Part shown: piece by piece, positions 8,217 to 16,880 of the stretch
Numbering within the stretch: position 1 is the first letter of the stretch
Layout of the letters: each line of letters opens with the position of its first letter
Source: Oscillospiraceae bacterium
GTDB lineage: Bacteria > Bacillota > Clostridia > Oscillospirales > Oscillospiraceae
Direction of reading: 5' to 3'
NCBI GenBank assembly: GCA_910575505.1
Contig: CAJTFK010000010.1
Span: 62,001 to 126,000, forward strand
DNA length: 64,000 nt
The notes under the pieces: model-generated
What the model was told of the DNA's origin: nothing
Databases searched by the model: none
The model's input: only the letters and a program-made list of their open reading frames with translations
Translations under genes and position numbers: made by a program

Positions 8217-8954
8217 ATGCCCACGATCACGCTGGAAAATGTAACAAAGCGCTATAAGCTGAACCGGCGTCAGCGGAAGGAGAGCGGAGGCCGGCGCTTT
8301 GAGACCGGGGTGGAGAACATCGACCTGACCATCAAGCAGGGTGAGTTCGTCTTCATCATCGGCAGCAGCGGCGCCGGAAAGAGCACGCTGCTGGATCTGA
8401 TTTCCGGCAAGCTCAAGCCGGACCGGGGACGGGTCAGCCTGGACCAGAAGGATCTGACCAAGCTGATTCCCTGGAGCCACAACCGTATGGCCATTCTCTT
8501 CGGAAAGGTGCAGCAGGAGCACAGCCTGATCCGGAAAATGACCGTGGAGGAAAACCTTTGGGTTGCGGCTCAGGTGGGCCGCCGCCGCTTTGAGAGCGGG
8601 AAGCATCTGCAGGAGCGGGTGGATAAGGTGCTGGGACTGGTCGGCATGCGGGGGGCCGGGAAGAAGTACCCTGCCGAGATGTCGGTGGGGGAGTGCCGCC
8701 GTGTGGAGCTGGCCAGGGCCCTGATTAACAGTCCGCCTATCCTGGTGCTGGATGAGATTACCGCGAATCTGGACGATGATAATATCTGGGATATCTTCCA
8801 GCTTTTAATGGAGGTCAATCACCGGGGAACCACGGTCATCATGGCCACCCACGCCAGCAAATATGTGAACATCATGCGCCGCCGGGTGGTGACGCTGGTG
8901 GACGGACAGATTTTCGGTGACGTGAAAAAGGGAAGATACGGCGACGTGATGTAG
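8217..8954 (+). CDS. Orphan FtsE-like ABC ATPase
   Basis: A 245-residue ABC ATP-binding subunit: Walker A IGSSGAGKS (about residues 48-56), a Q-loop region KVQQEHSLI, Walker B ILVLDEITANLD and an H-loop MATHA. Size and motifs resemble FtsE, the cell-division ATPase partner of FtsX. The signature motif reads MSVGECRR instead of LSGGQ, which is unusual. No FtsX or other permease lies nearby; neighbours are flagellar genes and a chemoreceptor. The ATG at 8217 follows GGAGGAACT; an in-frame ATG at 8187 falls in the hairpin. Its membrane partner, if any, must be encoded elsewhere. Confidence 0.75.
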   Translation: MPTITLENVTKRYKLNRRQRKESGGRRFETGVENIDLTIKQGEFVFIIGSSGAGKSTLLDLISGKLKPDRGRVSLDQKDLTKLIPWSHNRMAILFGKVQQEHSLIRKMTVEENLWVAAQVGRRRFESGKHLQERVDKVLGLVGMRGAGKKYPAEMSVGECRRVELARALINSPPILVLDEITANLDDDNIWDIFQLLMEVNHRGTTVIMATHASKYVNIMRRRVVTLVDGQIFGDVKKGRYGDVM

Positions 8955-9017
8955 GCAGCACGGAGCCGATGATTGATAGATAAGCAGGAACCGAACATAA
9001 AGAGGAGGAAATCAGAA

Positions 9018-10817
9018 ATGATTAAGAACATGAAGATCAGGAAGAGCCTGGTCATGGGGTACGGCATTACCATCATTGTCTCTGTAATTATTATCATCGC
9101 AGCGCTGATCCTGATGACAGTACAGAAGAGGCAATATACTAACATTCTGGAAAAGTATGTGGAATCCAATGAGTTGGCGTCCGACTGCCGCATTGATTAC
9201 AACATTGCCGCCCGTAACCTGCGTGACGCGGTATTGTCCGGCAATATGTCCAGCGTCGATACCTGCAACAGCAAACTCAATGAGCTGACCTCTCAGTTAG
9301 CTACTCTGAACAGTATCTATCCCCTTGAGGATAAGACCGAGCTGAACAACTTTGTTAACATGGTAGAGGAATGGGAGGAGGAGGCTGTCACAATTGGACA
9401 GACTGTTCGGACCAATCAGCAGCAGGCGGCCAATATGATCGTAAGTACCTGCACCCCCGCTCTGAACCAGGCTGCATCCGCTGGTGATGCGCTGGCTGCC
9501 AGACTCCAGTCTGAGCAGGCCAACATTATCTCGCGGCAGAATATCATTTCCACGATAGCAATAATTTCCATTATTGTGGCGATGTTGATCGCCACCGTGG
9601 CAGTGCTCCGCATCGCGCTGACAATCATCAAGAGCATTGTAGTTCCTGTGGAGGAGGTTCGCAAGGCCCTGCTTGGTTTCAGCGAGGGCAAGCTGGACAT
9701 CCCCGTAAATTATGAGAGCAAGAGCGAGCTGGGCGAGATGTGCGACGCCCTGCGGACCAGCCAGCGTGTCCTTTCCGGTGTTATCAGCGATACCTGCCGT
9801 CTCCTGGAGGAGATGGGCAGCGGAAACTTCAATTGCCGCACCAATGCTGAACAGCTGTATGTAGGCGAGCTGGTGAACATGCTCAAATCCATCCGTGTGA
9901 TCAACAGCAGCCTCAGCGACACCCTGGCCCAGATCACCCTCAGCGGCGAGCAGGTTTCCGCCGGCTCCGAGCAGGTGTCTACCGGCGCCCAGGCTCTGGC
10001 TCAGGGCGCTACGGAGCAGGCCAGCGCCGTGGAAGAGCTGTCCGCCACCATTGCTGACATTTCCGAGAAATCCCAGAGCAATGCCAAGCGCAGCGAAATC
10101 GCCATGGACCACTCCAGGAACGCCGACCAGCGTGTTCGGGAGAGCGCCGCGTACATGGACGAGATGGTCAAGGCCATGGAGAAGATTTCCAGCTCCTCGG
10201 AGGAAATCGGCAAGATCATTGCCACCATTGAGAACATTGCCTTCCAGACCAACATCCTGGCTCTGAACGCCGCTGTGGAGGCCGCCCGGGCCGGCAGCGC
10301 CGGCAAGGGCTTCGCCGTGGTTGCCGACGAGGTGCGGAATCTGGCCACCAAGTCCGACCAGGCTGCCAAGGCTACCAAGGAATTGATTGACAACTCCATC
10401 GCCTCTGTTCAGGACGGCAGCGAGATTGTGAAAAAGGTCTCCCTGTCCCTGAGCAAGACCGTGGAAGCCACCGATGAGTCCATGTCCGCCCTCCAGGAGA
10501 TTGCCAAGGCTGTGGAGGAAGAGGCCGAGGCCATTGCCCAGGTCACCGAGGGCATCGACCAGATTTCCTCCGTGGTGCAGACCAACTCCGCCACCTCTGA
10601 GGAATCCGCCGCCGCCAGCGAGGAGCTCAGCAGCCAGGCGTCCCTGATGAAGAGCCTGATGAGCAAGTTCCGTCTGCGCAATGACAGCGGCAGCAGCTAT
10701 GAAAGTTCCTCCTCCGTTTCCGCCCCCGGCTTTTCTGCCGCTGACGACAGCGTGACGGAGCCGGACAGCGGTTATGCCGGATACAGCGGAGATTCCAGCC
10801 CCTTCAGCAAGTACTGA
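9018..10817 (+). CDS. Methyl-accepting chemotaxis protein
   Basis: A 599-residue membrane chemoreceptor. A first membrane helix (about residues 12-36), an extracellular four-helix-bundle-sized sensor of about 140 residues, a second helix (about 180-203), a HAMP domain and the cytoplasmic signalling domain follow in order. The hairpin tip is clear: [20 protein letters not shown], then [15 protein letters not shown], which binds CheA and CheW. The C-terminal tail is Ser/Pro-rich and lacks an obvious NWETF-type tether. The ATG at 9018 has GAGGAGG; an upstream TTG has none. The ligand is not predictable. Confidence 0.93.
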   Translation: MIKNMKIRKSLVMGYGITIIVSVIIIIAALILMTVQKRQYTNILEKYVESNELASDCRIDYNIAARNLRDAVLSGNMSSVDTCNSKLNELTSQLATLNSIYPLEDKTELNNFVNMVEEWEEEAVTIGQTVRTNQQQAANMIVSTCTPALNQAASAGDALAARLQSEQANIISRQNIISTIAIISIIVAMLIATVAVLRIALTIIKSIVVPVEEVRKALLGFSEGKLDIPVNYESKSELGEMCDALRTSQRVLSGVISDTCRLLEEMGSGNFNCRTNAEQLYVGELVNMLKSIRVINSSLSDTLAQITLSGEQVSAGSEQVSTGAQALAQGATEQASAVEELSATIADISEKSQSNAKRSEIAMDHSRNADQRVRESAAYMDEMVKAMEKISSSSEEIGKIIATIENIAFQTNILALNAAVEAARAGSAGKGFAVVADEVRNLATKSDQAAKATKELIDNSIASVQDGSEIVKKVSLSLSKTVEATDESMSALQEIAKAVEEEAEAIAQVTEGIDQISSVVQTNSATSEESAAASEELSSQASLMKSLMSKFRLRNDSGSSYESSSSVSAPGFSAADDSVTEPDSGYAGYSGDSSPFSKY

Positions 10818-10860
10818 GAAGCTGCATTCATAGCCGGAGGACGAAACAAGGCGTGTTCCT

Positions 10861-11063
10861 CCCGATTCGGGCATTTTTTCGCGGGCATACTGCCGCACGG
10901 CAGGAAAATTGAACGAGGAGCGGGAGCAAACCGCTCATAGGGTGTTCGGCGGCTGTGAACACGGGTTCTGAAGATAAGCGGTTGCGCGGAGAGCGAATGC
11001 CGTTCCGCACACCGGGTTCCCTGCAATGGTTGCCAGAAGGCGGCAGGTCCGCCTTCTGGCAAC
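10861..11063 (+). other. Hairpin-rich non-coding stretch, candidate structured RNA or leader
   Basis: The 356-base gap between the chemoreceptor and the FtsA-like gene has no convincing gene but several hairpins in a row: CCCGA/TCGGG at 10861-10871 followed by T6 (a weak terminator for the receptor gene), CTGCCG/CGGCAG at 10890-10903, GAGCGG/CCGCTC at 10918-10936, GTGTTC/GAACAC at 10942-10962, an imperfect 8-bp stem at 10983-11011, and a perfect 15-bp stem at 11029-11043 with 11049-11063. I do not recognise a known riboswitch consensus. The last hairpin is followed by ATTTCGGTTT, a poor U tract. Confidence 0.4.
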
Positions 11064-11173
11064 ATTTCGGTTTGACGGCAGGGGGCGGCGCCGGCAGGGA
11101 CGCGCCCGTTTTGGGAGTGCCGGAGTCTGCCTGAGAGCAGACTCTGTGATGACAGAAAAGGAGTGTCAGGGAT

Positions 11174-13072
11174 ATGACGGACTACAGACCCCAGGAGCAG
11201 GACCTGATCTATGCCCTGGATATAGGCACCCGCAGCGTCATCGGCGTGGTGGGCCGGCCAATGAACGGACGGTTCAAGGCCCTGGATATAGAAATGGCGG
11301 AGCATGGCAGCCGCTCCATGATGGATGGACAGATTGACAACATCCAGCAGGTGGCGGGGCTTGCCAGAACGGTGACGGAGCGGCTGGAAGAGCGGCTGGG
11401 CATCCATCTGGAGCGGGTCTGCGTAGCCGCTGCGGGCCGGGCCCTGCGGACCCAGCGGGGCAGCTTCAGCATGGACCTGACCGACGAGAAATCCATTACC
11501 GCCGAGATCATCAGCCACCTGGAGGCCGGGGCCCTCTCCGCAGCGGAGGAGGCCCTGCAGATTGACGATGAGAGCCGGCGTCAGTTCTTCATGGTGGGCT
11601 ATACCGTGGCGCAGTACCGGCTGGACAACTATCCCCTGAACTCCCTGCTGTCCCACAGCGGACAGAAGGCCGAGGCGGAGGTGGTGGCCACGTTCCTCCC
11701 CGGCGAGGTGGTGGAAAGCCTGTACGCCGCCATGCGGGCGGCGGGTCTCCAGGTGGCCAGTCTGACTCTGGAGCCCATTGCCGCCATGAACGCTGCCATT
11801 CCGGCGGAGCTGCGTCTTTTGAATCTGGCCCTGGTGGACATCGGCGCGGGCACCACGGATATTGCCCTCTGCCGGGAGGGCAGCGTCACCGGGTATACCA
11901 TGGCGACGATTGCCGGCGACGAGATTACGGAGGCCATTATGCGGGCCTTCCTTGTGGACTTCAAAACCGCCGAGGAGCTGAAGCGGGACCTGGCCTCCCA
12001 CGAGGATCTCCACTATACGGATATTCTGGGTCTGGAGAATACGGTGAGCCACGAAGCCCTGGGGGAGATCATCCAGGAGCCCATGGGCCGTTTGGCCTCA
12101 GCGATTGCCGAGCAGGTGACGGGGCTCAACGGCGGCGCGCCGTCGGCGCTGTTCCTGGCCGGCGGCGGCAGCAAGCTGGACGGCCTCCGGGAGCGGGTGG
12201 CGGCCAGCCTGGAGATGGACGAGCGCCGGGTTGCCATTGCCGGGAGCAATTACATCAAGAGCGCCTTTTCTGACGATCTGGATCTGAACAATCCGGAATA
12301 CGCCACTCCTCTGGGCATTGCCGTTTCCGCCGCCCTGGGCCTGCTGAACGACAGCTATGTGGTGACCCTGAACGGCGGCGCTGCCAAGCTCTTTCGCAGC
12401 GGCGTCCTGACCCTCCGGGATATCCTGTTGATGAACGGGTATACCTACGCCGACCTGCTGGGCCGTTCCGGCAAGAATCTGAGCGTTACCCTGGATGGGC
12501 GGCATGTGCTTCTCCGGGGGGAACCCGCCGCCCCGGCGGTCCTCCGAGTCAACGACGCCGACGCCCCTATTACCACGGTGATTCACGCGGGAGACCGCAT
12601 TCAGTTCACCCCCGCCCGGCCCGGCGCCGACGCGGCGAAGACCCTGGGAGAGCTGCTGGGACCGGATTTCTCCGGCCGGGTGCTGCTGAACAACCAGGAG
12701 GCGCCCATGAGGACGCCTTTGCGGCAGGGGGACGTCATTCTGACGCTGGAGAGCAGGAAGAAAGTTCTCGAACCCGAACCCGAGCCTAAACCCGAGCCCA
12801 AATCTGAACCTGAATCCAGGCCTCAGCCCGCCCCGCCGCCCCCCGCTCCCCGCGTGGCCCCCCGCCGGCGGACTCTGGAGGTGGTTTTAAACGGCAGGCC
12901 CTTGGTTCTGCCGGCGAAGGAAAACGACCAGCCCCATTATGTGATGGACCTGCTGGAGAAGTCCGGTCTGGATCTGGAGCATCTGGACAGACCGGTGCAG
13001 CTGTCGGTAAACGGCGTGGAATGCGGGTTCCGGCAGGTGCTGAAGGATCGGGATTCCGTCACTATCCGCTGA
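11174..13072 (+). CDS. FtsA-like actin-fold ATPase with C-terminal beta-rich domains
   Basis: Residues about 12-380 are an FtsA/PilM-type actin-like ATPase: phosphate loop ALDIGTRSVIG (14-24), second phosphate motif LVDIGAGTTDIAL (about 216-228) and adenosine motif LFLAGGGSKLDGL (about 325-337). Normal FtsA is about 420 residues and ends in an amphipathic helix. Here about 250 more residues follow: a small beta domain (VVTLNGGAAKLF...), a Pro/Glu linker of PEPKPEP type near 535-560, and a final domain RRTLEVVLNGRPL. No FtsZ is nearby. It probably forms filaments or recruits proteins at the membrane; partners may be the next two genes. The RBS is AAAGGAG. Confidence 0.75.
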   Translation: MTDYRPQEQDLIYALDIGTRSVIGVVGRPMNGRFKALDIEMAEHGSRSMMDGQIDNIQQVAGLARTVTERLEERLGIHLERVCVAAAGRALRTQRGSFSMDLTDEKSITAEIISHLEAGALSAAEEALQIDDESRRQFFMVGYTVAQYRLDNYPLNSLLSHSGQKAEAEVVATFLPGEVVESLYAAMRAAGLQVASLTLEPIAAMNAAIPAELRLLNLALVDIGAGTTDIALCREGSVTGYTMATIAGDEITEAIMRAFLVDFKTAEELKRDLASHEDLHYTDILGLENTVSHEALGEIIQEPMGRLASAIAEQVTGLNGGAPSALFLAGGGSKLDGLRERVAASLEMDERRVAIAGSNYIKSAFSDDLDLNNPEYATPLGIAVSAALGLLNDSYVVTLNGGAAKLFRSGVLTLRDILLMNGYTYADLLGRSGKNLSVTLDGRHVLLRGEPAAPAVLRVNDADAPITTVIHAGDRIQFTPARPGADAAKTLGELLGPDFSGRVLLNNQEAPMRTPLRQGDVILTLESRKKVLEPEPEPKPEPKSEPESRPQPAPPPPAPRVAPRRRTLEVVLNGRPLVLPAKENDQPHYVMDLLEKSGLDLEHLDRPVQLSVNGVECGFRQVLKDRDSVTIR

Positions 13073-13105
13073 GGTGGGGAAAAAAGGAGCTAGGAGAGTG
13101 AGACC

Positions 13106-14383
13106 TTGAAACAGGATGCAGCTGAAAAGATTGCGCAGCAAACCGCTAAAATCACCGCGAAGGCGGAGAGCGACGCGGCGAAAAAGATAGCCAAGGCTAA
13201 AAAAGCCGCCGAAAAGAAAACGGCTGCGGCCGCGGCGAAAGACGCGAAAAAGGCGGCCAAGGCGGAGAAGCAGGCGGCAAAAATTTCAAAAAAGGTGTCT
13301 GTGGCCGAGAAGAAGGCCGCCGCCAAGGTGGCCAAGGTGGAAAAAAAGGCCGCCGCCCAATCTGCCAAGGCCGCGAAGCTGGCGGCGAAGCGGGCTCCTG
13401 AGAAGGGCGCCGAGGGCGGAGAGGCCCAGGCTGCCGGCAAGAAGGGCGGCAAGAAAAAGATTTTGCTGCTGCTGCCCCTGGTGGCCATTGCGGTGGCTGC
13501 GGGTGTGTTCTTCTTCCTGAAGGGAAAGGGCGGCAAGGAGGCCGACAAGCCCCTGGAGCCCATTACCGCGCCGGTTGTGTACCTCTTCAGCGAGGAGATC
13601 GGGGTGCCCGCCCTGCCGGTGCAGGACACCGTGGTGGTCTACGAGGAGAAAATTCCCAGAGAGCAGGCCCCCGCCGCAGATGAGGTGGAAGGCACGGAAG
13701 GCACGGAAGATGCGGAAAGTGCAGAAGGTACAGAGGGCGCGCAGGAAGCTGAAGGCGCAGAGGAAGCGGAGGAGGTCACCGTCACCCGCTATACCTATGA
13801 GGGCGTCAGCGATCCCAAGGGCCTGATGGCTGCTTACGCCGTTCTGATGACCCAGGAGGATGTGGGCTTTTCCGCCATAGACGCGGAAATGGTTCGGACG
13901 GACCTTCCGGACTTCGAGGGGAATGAGGCCACGGAGGATGCGCCGGCGTCGCCGCCTGTGACCGCCGTGACCCTGGCCCGGAACGGGGACATTGACAACG
14001 AGATTGTGCACTCTCTCCTGCTGGAATGGGATGAGGATTCCTGTTCCGTCACGGTGGATACACCCTCGGGCCGGGTGCGGGATCCCAAGCCGCCTGCGTC
14101 TGCGCCTCAGGCCCCCGGATTGACGGTGGAGGGCTTCAAGCAGCTGAACCCCGCCGTTCTGGGTCTGGAGGGCAGCAGCATGGAGGAGTATAATGTCCTG
14201 GTACAGGATGGCCTGATTATGGTCTATGGCAGTCCCTGCGTCCGGATCAGCGCCTATTCGGTGAATCAGGAAACCGGCAGCAATGAGATTGCCGGCAGCT
14301 ATTTCCTGTCTGCCGACGGACAGCATGTCTACCGGTACGACACCGAGAGCAACTCCGTGGAGGAGCTGGAGGTGGACCCGTAA
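13106..14383 (+). CDS. Membrane protein with histone-H1-like Lys/Ala-rich cytoplasmic tail
   Basis: I do not recognise a family. Residues 1-118 are almost only Lys, Ala and Glu in AAKK/KAAK repeats, like bacterial H1-like DNA-binding tails or a long charged helix. One membrane helix follows (about 119-138), then an extracytoplasmic part starting with a linker and an acidic repeat (EGTEG/EGAE, about 196-228), and a C-terminal domain of about 190 residues with beta-type YNVLVQDGLIMVYGSP. The TTG start has AGGAG eight bases upstream; no ATG is available. It lies 33 bases after the FtsA-like gene, and its last 55 bases overlap the 3' end of the convergent AAA+ gene. Confidence 0.6.
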   Translation: MKQDAAEKIAQQTAKITAKAESDAAKKIAKAKKAAEKKTAAAAAKDAKKAAKAEKQAAKISKKVSVAEKKAAAKVAKVEKKAAAQSAKAAKLAAKRAPEKGAEGGEAQAAGKKGGKKKILLLLPLVAIAVAAGVFFFLKGKGGKEADKPLEPITAPVVYLFSEEIGVPALPVQDTVVVYEEKIPREQAPAADEVEGTEGTEDAESAEGTEGAQEAEGAEEAEEVTVTRYTYEGVSDPKGLMAAYAVLMTQEDVGFSAIDAEMVRTDLPDFEGNEATEDAPASPPVTAVTLARNGDIDNEIVHSLLLEWDEDSCSVTVDTPSGRVRDPKPPASAPQAPGLTVEGFKQLNPAVLGLEGSSMEEYNVLVQDGLIMVYGSPCVRISAYSVNQETGSNEIAGSYFLSADGQHVYRYDTESNSVEELEVDP

Positions 14384-15849
14384 AGGGGCAGCAGGCGGAG
14401 GGCCTCCGGCGGGCCGGAAAGGCGGTAAGACCGTCCTTCCTCCGCCGGGGCGAACAGGGGGGTTAGCAGTCCCTCCAGCACGCAGACGGAGGACCGGGCG
14501 GACAGGGCCCCCTTGGGGGTCAGCGCCTGGACGGTTTCCGGGTCTACCTGGGCGATGTGCAGCCCATATTCCCGGCCCAGGGCCTGAATCTGCTTTTGGG
14601 TGATGGCCGCCTGGGCGGCGTCGCTCAGGGGCTGGAAGCCAATCAGGCCGCTGAACCGGCCTGCGATTTCCCGCAGGACTCCCTGCCGCACCATGGCCCG
14701 CCGGGCCGACTCGTTTTCCTGAAACAGCCGTTCCGCCAGCTCTGCCGGCGAGGCGGCTGTTTTTTGCGCCTTGGTTCCTTCCGGCTGGAGGACGGCCTCG
14801 CCGCTGTCTGAAAAGCCCATAGGCCGTCCGCCGGACTCTGTGAGATCCAGGTTGGTGGTGAAGACGAAGACACAGCGCCGGAAATCCAGTTCCCGTTCCC
14901 CGTCCTCGCCGGCACGGTGAGCGGTGCAGCGCCCTTCATCCAGAATGGACATGAAGACCTTCAGGACCTCCGGGTGGGCCTTTTCCAGCTCGTCGAACAT
15001 GAATACCGTGGAGGGGTTGCGCTTCACCGCCTCGAATACGGGCTGGTCCTCATAGCCCACATAGCCCGGCGGCGCGCCGGTGAGCCGGTGGACGGAATGG
15101 GGCTGGGTGAAGGTGTTCAGCTCCGTCCAAACGAGCTGAAAGCGCCTGCCGGTGCAGCGCTCCAGAGCGGGGGCCAGGGCCTTCCCCAGCTCGGACTTTC
15201 CCACACCGGTGGGGCCGTAGAAAATCAGGGACAGGGGCCGGGCGGGGGCCTTTTTGCCGCAGTGGCTGTATAGCCGGTAGGCCGCGGCCTCCACAGCCTG
15301 GTCCTGCCCCAGGACGGTTTCCCCCAGGGCGTCCCGGAGACGGCAGAAGAGGGAGGGCCAGACGGAAGACCGGGGCTCCGCCGTTATGGAGGCCGGGCGG
15401 ACCTGAGTCAGGGGAGCGGGACGCTCTTGGGTCAGAGGAGCAGGACGGTCCTGAGTCAGAGGAGCGGGACGGTCCTGAGTCAGAGGAGCAGGACGTTCCT
15501 GAGTCAGTGGAGCGGGGTGGTAGGGCTGGGCGGCAGTCTCCCGCCGCAGGGACAGCAGCCGCCCCGCCATGGACTCATAGCTGTCAAACCGCCAGACGCT
15601 CCGGCTGAACAGCGTCGCCAGCACCCGGCTGCTCCCGTGGTAAGCCACTGCCGGCTTCCAGTAGAGAAGATAGGCGTTTCCCTGCCGGGAGAAGCCCAGG
15701 ACGGCCTGAGCAGGCACGCAGCCCTGGGGCATCCGGCAGTCCGGAAACTCACAGCCGCCGCCCAGGCGGCTCCTCTCGTCGACGCAGCGGCGCAGCGTGG
15801 CATAGGCCTCTGGCCCGGCGGAACAGAACTGAGAAAAGCTAAGATTCAT
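14329..15849 (-). CDS. Clp/Hsp100-type AAA+ ATPase with a unique N-domain
   Basis: A 506-residue AAA+ protein with one ClpA/ClpB D2-like module: VLGQDQAVEAA, Walker A GPTGVGKSELGKAL (from 212), pore loop APPGYVGYED, Walker B VFMFDELEKAHPEV and sensor FVFTTNLDL. The C-terminal small domain is recognisable (FSGLIGFQPLS). The first 110 residues resemble no Clp N-domain I know and contain several cysteines. They are joined to the ATPase by five tandem PAPLTQ[E/D/V]R octapeptides (residues 112-151). It lacks a ClpP-binding IGF-type loop that I can point to, so remodelling or disaggregation is more likely than proteolysis. GGAGG precedes the ATG. Confidence 0.75.
   Translation of the reverse strand: MNLSFSQFCSAGPEAYATLRRCVDERSRLGGGCEFPDCRMPQGCVPAQAVLGFSRQGNAYLLYWKPAVAYHGSSRVLATLFSRSVWRFDSYESMAGRLLSLRRETAAQPYHPAPLTQERPAPLTQDRPAPLTQDRPAPLTQERPAPLTQVRPASITAEPRSSVWPSLFCRLRDALGETVLGQDQAVEAAAYRLYSHCGKKAPARPLSLIFYGPTGVGKSELGKALAPALERCTGRRFQLVWTELNTFTQPHSVHRLTGAPPGYVGYEDQPVFEAVKRNPSTVFMFDELEKAHPEVLKVFMSILDEGRCTAHRAGEDGERELDFRRCVFVFTTNLDLTESGGRPMGFSDSGEAVLQPEGTKAQKTAASPAELAERLFQENESARRAMVRQGVLREIAGRFSGLIGFQPLSDAAQAAITQKQIQALGREYGLHIAQVDPETVQALTPKGALSARSSVCVLEGLLTPLFAPAEEGRSYRLSGPPEALRLLPLYGSTSSSSTELLSVSYR
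15397..15516 (-). repeat. Five tandem 24-bp coding repeats
   Basis: Five units of 24 bp encode PAPLTQER/DR/DR/ER/VR in the AAA+ linker. The units are nearly identical at DNA level, so copy number probably varies between strains. Confidence 0.9.
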
Positions 15850-16000
15850 GAAAACCTCCGGACAGGCGCGAAACCGCGCCGGAAATCAATAATACCAGTA
15901 TTTCCCAAACCGCGGCGGTTTAGTCCGGCGGGAGGGGGAGGCCCGGCGGAGGAAACCGGGAAACGGCGCAAAAAAAAGAGGCGCAAAAAGAAGAGGCGCA

Positions 16001-16034
16001 AAGAGCCCCCCGCCCATCTGGGCGGGGGGCTCTT
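16001..16034 (-). terminator. Terminator after the PilZ gene (reverse strand)
   Basis: A perfect 15-bp GC-rich stem (16001-16015 with 16020-16034) and a four-base loop lie ten bases past the PilZ stop. On the reverse strand it is followed by a T-rich stretch built of repeated GCGCCTCTT(T)n units (15960-16000). Confidence 0.85.
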
Positions 16035-16043
16035 CACATGCGT

Positions 16044-16844
16044 TTACATGGCGTCCCGTTTGGACTGGAGGATTTTGCGCTGGAGGGCAAAGATGGCCTG
16101 CAAAAGCCGCTCCTGCTCCTTTTCCGAGAGGTTCTGGAAACGGCAGCCATACTCGAAATCCCGCCGCCTCTGATTGAACCACTGCACCTGACAGACGAGG
16201 CTGAATGGGGCCTCCTCGGGAACCACCGTCAGCTCCAGCAGGAAATCGTCGCCCTTCTGGAACTCCTTCTTGACTGCCAGACGGACGCCGCTGGCGCTGA
16301 TATCGGAAATGTTGCAGGGCAGCAGCTCCTGACCCTGGCCATGGGTGACGGTACCCTTGAGCTGGAGGGAGGAAAAGTCCCCCTGTTCAGAGGTAACGGT
16401 GCCCTTGAGATCGGCGTGCTGGCGGAAGAAATCCCGGTGGTCCCTGCTCTGGAGGAATTGCAGGTTCTCAATGTGCCAGAAGTCCTCACAGCTGCGGCAG
16501 ACGGTGCCGTTCAGGGAAAAGGCCTGCGCGTTTTTCTGGAAGCCCCGGATTTTCACCGCCTGCTTGTACATGGCCTGAGGGGCCTGGCCCTCCGGCTCGC
16601 AGCGGACCTCCAGCACGCCTGCGCCGTAGATTTTCAGGCGGCCCACAAACAGAAGATGGTTCTCCGGCGTGGTCACCTCCACCCGCATGCCGGAATAGAG
16701 CTCCGGAGGGGTTTGGGAATCCTCCTCAGAAGGGGACAGGGCCGGAATGTCCTCCTCCGCCGGCTCCGCGGAATCCTCTTCCGGCGGGTCCAAAAAGCCG
16801 TCGTCCCGGTAAAAAAGCTGCTGAATCCAATCAAATAAACCCAT
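16044..16844 (-). CDS. PilZ domain c-di-GMP receptor (YcgR-like), last gene of the SLH run
   Basis: A 266-residue protein with a YcgR-type layout: an acidic N-terminal segment, a YcgR_2-like beta barrel (about 50-130) and a C-terminal PilZ domain. The c-di-GMP motifs are present: RDFFR (RxxxR) and NISDISASG (D/NxSxxG). YcgR proteins slow flagellar rotation when c-di-GMP is high, but no motor contact can be read from sequence. The gene lies 36 bases downstream of the 1437-residue SLH protein and ends at a strong terminator. RBS AAAGGGGA. Confidence 0.85.
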   Translation of the reverse strand: MGLFDWIQQLFYRDDGFLDPPEEDSAEPAEEDIPALSPSEEDSQTPPELYSGMRVEVTTPENHLLFVGRLKIYGAGVLEVRCEPEGQAPQAMYKQAVKIRGFQKNAQAFSLNGTVCRSCEDFWHIENLQFLQSRDHRDFFRQHADLKGTVTSEQGDFSSLQLKGTVTHGQGQELLPCNISDISASGVRLAVKKEFQKGDDFLLELTVVPEEAPFSLVCQVQWFNQRRRDFEYGCRFQNLSEKEQERLLQAIFALQRKILQSKRDAM

Positions 16845-16880
16845 TTTGAATCCCCTTTCTCTGATTGCTGCCGGGCGGCT

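Noticed and set aside
8946..8972. A SigD promoter before the chemoreceptor gene
   Set aside because: GCCGATGA fits partly, but no TAAA-like -35 is at the right distance and the site lies at the end of the ATPase gene.
10918..10962. A c-di-GMP riboswitch upstream of the FtsA-like gene
   Set aside because: GAGCAAACC is reminiscent, but the rest of the GEMM consensus (tetraloop receptor, GACGCAAAGCC) is absent.
15397..15516. A CRISPR array
   Set aside because: The 24-bp units are contiguous, without spacers, and encode an in-frame octapeptide repeat.
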